Positions 4,994 to 6,215 of a DNA stretch of 6,215 nucleotides are shown piece after piece (the stretch's first letter is position 1; the number at the start of each line of letters is the position of its first letter). The DNA comes from Actinomycetes bacterium (lineage in GTDB: Bacteria > Actinomycetota > Actinomycetes > Actinomycetales > Microbacteriaceae), in the NCBI GenBank assembly GCA_023432305.1, contig JAEYUT010000106.1, forward strand, positions 1-6,215, written 5' to 3'. Made by a program: the position numbers and the translations under genes. The notes below the pieces were generated by a model, which was not told the origin of the DNA, ran no database searches, and saw only the letters and a list, made by a program, of their open reading frames with translations.

Positions 4994-4999
4994 TAGAGT
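4994..4999 (+). promoter_or_regulatory. Probable -10 element (TAGAGT) of the pgsA-like/garA operon
   Basis: TAGAGT fits TAnnnT and lies 18 nt upstream of the ATG at 5018. Transcription starting about 7 nt downstream gives a leader of roughly 12 nt that just includes the Shine-Dalgarno GGGAGGA at 5008-5014. Unlike the five leaderless starts, this gene has a short leader with a real ribosome-binding site. Confidence 0.5.
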
Positions 5000-5017
5000 G
5001 GGCGGAAGGGAGGACGC

Positions 5018-5620
5018 ATGACGGCTGTGAGCTCGCGGATCGTGACGATCCCCAACGCGCTCAGTGTCGTCCGCCTCGCCCTCATCCCCGTCTTCCTCTG
5101 GCTTCTGGGGGCATCGCAGTTCGGCTGGGCGCTGCTCGTGATCGTGGTCTCGAGCCTCACTGACTTCGTCGACGGATGGATCGCGCGCCGGTTCAACCAG
5201 ATCAGTCGTCTCGGTCAGCTCCTCGACCCTGCGGTCGATCGGCTGTTCATCTTCTCGACTCTCGTCGGGCTCGCCTGGGCCGGTCTGCTTCCCTGGTGGC
5301 TGGTGATCGTCGTGGTCGCGCGCGATGTGATGCTCGTCGTGCTGGGCGTCGTGCTCGCGAACGCGGGTTTCGGGCCGCTTCCCGTGAACCGGCTCGGCAA
5401 AGCCGCCACGTTCGCGCTGCTCTTCGCTCTGCCCGTGATCGTGCTCGGCGCGGCCGCGCCGTCCATCGCATCGGTCAGCGATCCGGTCGGCTGGGCGCTG
5501 GCGCTGTGGGGTGCATTCCTCTACTGGTGGGCTGGGGCCGTGTACATACGCGAGACGGCACGATTGGTCAGAATCGCACGGGTGTCGGACGCGGCCTCAT
5601 CCGATAGCCTGGATACGTGA
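5018..5620 (+). CDS. CDP-alcohol phosphatidyltransferase (PgsA/cardiolipin synthase-like)
   Basis: This 200-residue integral membrane enzyme contains the full family signature D-x2-DG-x2-AR-x8-G-x3-D-x3-D: Asp49, Asp52-Gly53, Ala56-Arg57, Gly66, Asp70 and Asp74. The four aspartates bind the divalent metals and CDP-diacylglycerol. The N-terminal TIPNALSVVRLALIP (10-24) is the usual membrane entry. Hydrophobic stretches at about 14-31, 36-48, 76-90, 92-115, 130-147 and 157-175 give six membrane helices, the family norm. The enzyme moves a phosphatidyl group from CDP-diacylglycerol to an alcohol at the cytoplasmic face. Which alcohol is unclear: glycerol-3-phosphate (PgsA) or phosphatidylglycerol (actinobacterial cardiolipin synthase) both fit. 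Its place just before garA recalls the Mycobacterium tuberculosis pgsA2-garA region. The ATG at 5018 has the Shine-Dalgarno GGGAGGA at good spacing. The stop is 11 bp before the garA ATG. Confidence 0.93.
   Translation: MTAVSSRIVTIPNALSVVRLALIPVFLWLLGASQFGWALLVIVVSSLTDFVDGWIARRFNQISRLGQLLDPAVDRLFIFSTLVGLAWAGLLPWWLVIVVVARDVMLVVLGVVLANAGFGPLPVNRLGKAATFALLFALPVIVLGAAAPSIASVSDPVGWALALWGAFLYWWAGAVYIRETARLVRIARVSDAASSDSLDT
5605..5610 (+). promoter_or_regulatory. Possible internal -10 element (TAGCCT) driving garA
   Basis: TAGCCT lies in the last codons of the pgsA-like gene. Its predicted start site is about 5617, giving a 15-nt leader that contains the garA Shine-Dalgarno. A GTG at 5617 would also permit a leaderless start in the same frame. 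This would let garA-ftsR be expressed apart from the upstream gene. Confidence 0.35.
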
Positions 5621-5627
5621 AGGAGGG
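5620..5627 (+). promoter_or_regulatory. Strong ribosome-binding site of garA
   Basis: AAGGAGGG sits 4 nt before the ATG at 5632 and overlaps the last base of the upstream stop codon. It selects this ATG over the in-frame GTG at 5617, which has no Shine-Dalgarno of its own. Confidence 0.75.
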
Positions 5628-5631
5628 CGCC

Positions 5632-6117
5632 ATGAGTGACGACGCCACGAACGGCCCGGATCCGGCGAAGACCGCCGCGACCCCGGGTGCGGTGTCCAAC
5701 GACACCACCGCGCATTTCACCGACGAGTTCCGCATGCAGCTCGCTGCGCTCGAGACGGGGGTCTCCCGTGACGAGCAGGAGGCCATCGCGGCTCTCCCTG
5801 CCGGCTCCGCGCTGCTCATCGTGCGCCGCGGCCCGAACGTCGGTGCGCGCTTCCTCCTCGACGCGGATGTGACGGTCGCCGGCCGCCACCCCGACGCCGA
5901 CATCTTCCTCGACGACGTCACCGTCTCGCGCCGTCACGCCGAGTTCGTCCGCACCGGGAACGCATTCCAGGTGCGCGATCTGGATTCGCTCAACGGCACG
6001 TACTTCGACGGGGTGCGCATCGACCAGGCTCTGCTCAGCGACGGCGCCGAGGTTCAGGTGGGCAAGTTCCGCCTCACGTTCTACGCGTCCCGTGCCGACC
6101 GCGGTGCCGCGCACTGA
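5632..6117 (+). CDS. garA: GarA/OdhI-type FHA-domain regulator of 2-oxoglutarate metabolism
   Basis: This 161-residue cytoplasmic protein has an acidic, flexible N-terminus and a C-terminal forkhead-associated domain (about 60-150). The core includes LPAGSALLIVRRGPNVGARFLLD (55-77), GRHPDADIFLDDVTVSRRHAEF (84-105) and SLNGTYFDGV (119-128). Arg85, Ser99, Arg100, His102 and Asn121 are the usual phosphothreonine-binding positions. GarA (mycobacteria) and OdhI (corynebacteria) bind and inhibit 2-oxoglutarate dehydrogenase, and GarA also acts on glutamate enzymes, until kinases such as PknG or PknB phosphorylate an N-terminal ETT motif. The counterpart here is DTTAHF (24-29), with Thr25 and Thr26 as acceptors. 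The motif is shifted in sequence from the mycobacterial and corynebacterial ETTSVF but keeps both threonines and the Phe. The ATG at 5632 follows a strong Shine-Dalgarno. The stop overlaps the ftsR start by one base (TGATG). Confidence 0.95.
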   Translation: MSDDATNGPDPAKTAATPGAVSNDTTAHFTDEFRMQLAALETGVSRDEQEAIAALPAGSALLIVRRGPNVGARFLLDADVTVAGRHPDADIFLDDVTVSRRHAEFVRTGNAFQVRDLDSLNGTYFDGVRIDQALLSDGAEVQVGKFRLTFYASRADRGAAH

Positions 6118-6215
6118 TGCCAGCGACGTCCGCTGCCCGTACGACGGGCGCGCCGCAGCTGCTGAGCATCGGGCAGGTTCTCGCGCGGCTCAACCCCGAG
6201 TTCCCTGACCTGAGC
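6117..6215 (+). CDS. ftsR: FtsR-type MerR-family transcriptional regulator, N-terminal part
   Basis: Only 33 residues are present before the window ends. After a short variable start (MPATSAARTTGAPQ) comes LLSIGQVLARLNPEFPDLS. This is the first helix of the winged helix-turn-helix domain as it appears in the actinobacterial FtsR family (Rv1828 and relatives), not in ordinary metal-responsive MerR proteins. FtsR activates ftsZ in Corynebacterium glutamicum and is nearly always encoded next to garA/odhI; that position holds here. The ATG overlaps the garA stop by one base and has no Shine-Dalgarno, so translation is probably by coupled re-initiation. The reading frame is open to the edge. The name rests on the N-terminal helix and on context. 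Confidence 0.85.
   Translation, partial: MPATSAARTTGAPQLLSIGQVLARLNPEFPDLS

Noticed and set aside
1..6215. tRNA, rRNA, CRISPR array, insertion sequence or prophage remnants
   Set aside because: No cloverleaf-like sequence, regularly spaced repeats, transposase motif or terminal inverted repeats were seen.

Overview
The window is GC-rich (roughly 70%) and densely coding, with short intergenic gaps and strong third-position GC bias. It looks chromosomal and actinobacterial. The best anchor is the right end: a CDP-alcohol phosphatidyltransferase gene, a GarA/OdhI-type FHA protein and the N-terminus of an FtsR-type MerR regulator, an arrangement that is characteristic of Actinobacteria. Gene content and style suggest Microbacteriaceae or a near relative, but this is inference. 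I see no rRNA, tRNA, CRISPR array, insertion sequence or phage gene.

Layout, left to right. (1) 1-527 (-): the N-terminal part of an FAD-dependent oxidoreductase, running off the left edge. (2) 575-2005 (+): a complete membrane protein of the lipase maturation factor (LMF1) family, divergent from the first gene across only 47 bp. (3) 2024-3807 (-): a three-gene overlapping operon, transcribed right to left, encoding a protealysin-like M4 metallopeptidase, an emfourin-type inhibitor of such proteases, and an S4-domain (Hsp15-like) RNA-binding protein. (4) 3908-4420 (+): a Nudix hydrolase, divergent from the protease operon. (5) 4430-4900 (-): a small protein of four 26-residue leucine-rich-repeat-variant (LRV) units, convergent with the Nudix gene. 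(6) 5018-6215 (+): the CDP-alcohol phosphatidyltransferase, garA and start of ftsR, closely packed in one direction.

How the genes may work together. The protease has an inhibitor encoded directly behind it with overlapping reading frames, and an S4 protein coupled behind that. This suggests controlled intracellular proteolysis, possibly linked to ribosome or nascent-chain quality control (inference). The garA-ftsR pair joins control of 2-oxoglutarate metabolism by Ser/Thr kinases to a cell-division regulator. The two flank a membrane phospholipid synthase, so the right end is core housekeeping. The LMF-like, Nudix and LRV genes have no clear pathway partner here.

The most striking pattern at DNA level is in the starts. 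Five genes facing the divergent regions (starts at 527-, 575+, 3807-, 3908+, 4900-) all have a TAnnnT hexamer ending 5-7 nt before the ATG and no usable Shine-Dalgarno. They are probably leaderless. The operon-internal genes and the pgsA-like and garA genes have ordinary Shine-Dalgarno sequences. A second oddity is a 19-bp near-identical repeat at the protease/emfourin and emfourin/S4 junctions, in the same reading phase both times, which makes the inhibitor gene look like a cassette. No clearly new defence or biosynthetic system is visible. The protease-inhibitor-S4 operon is the best candidate for a little-described functional unit.
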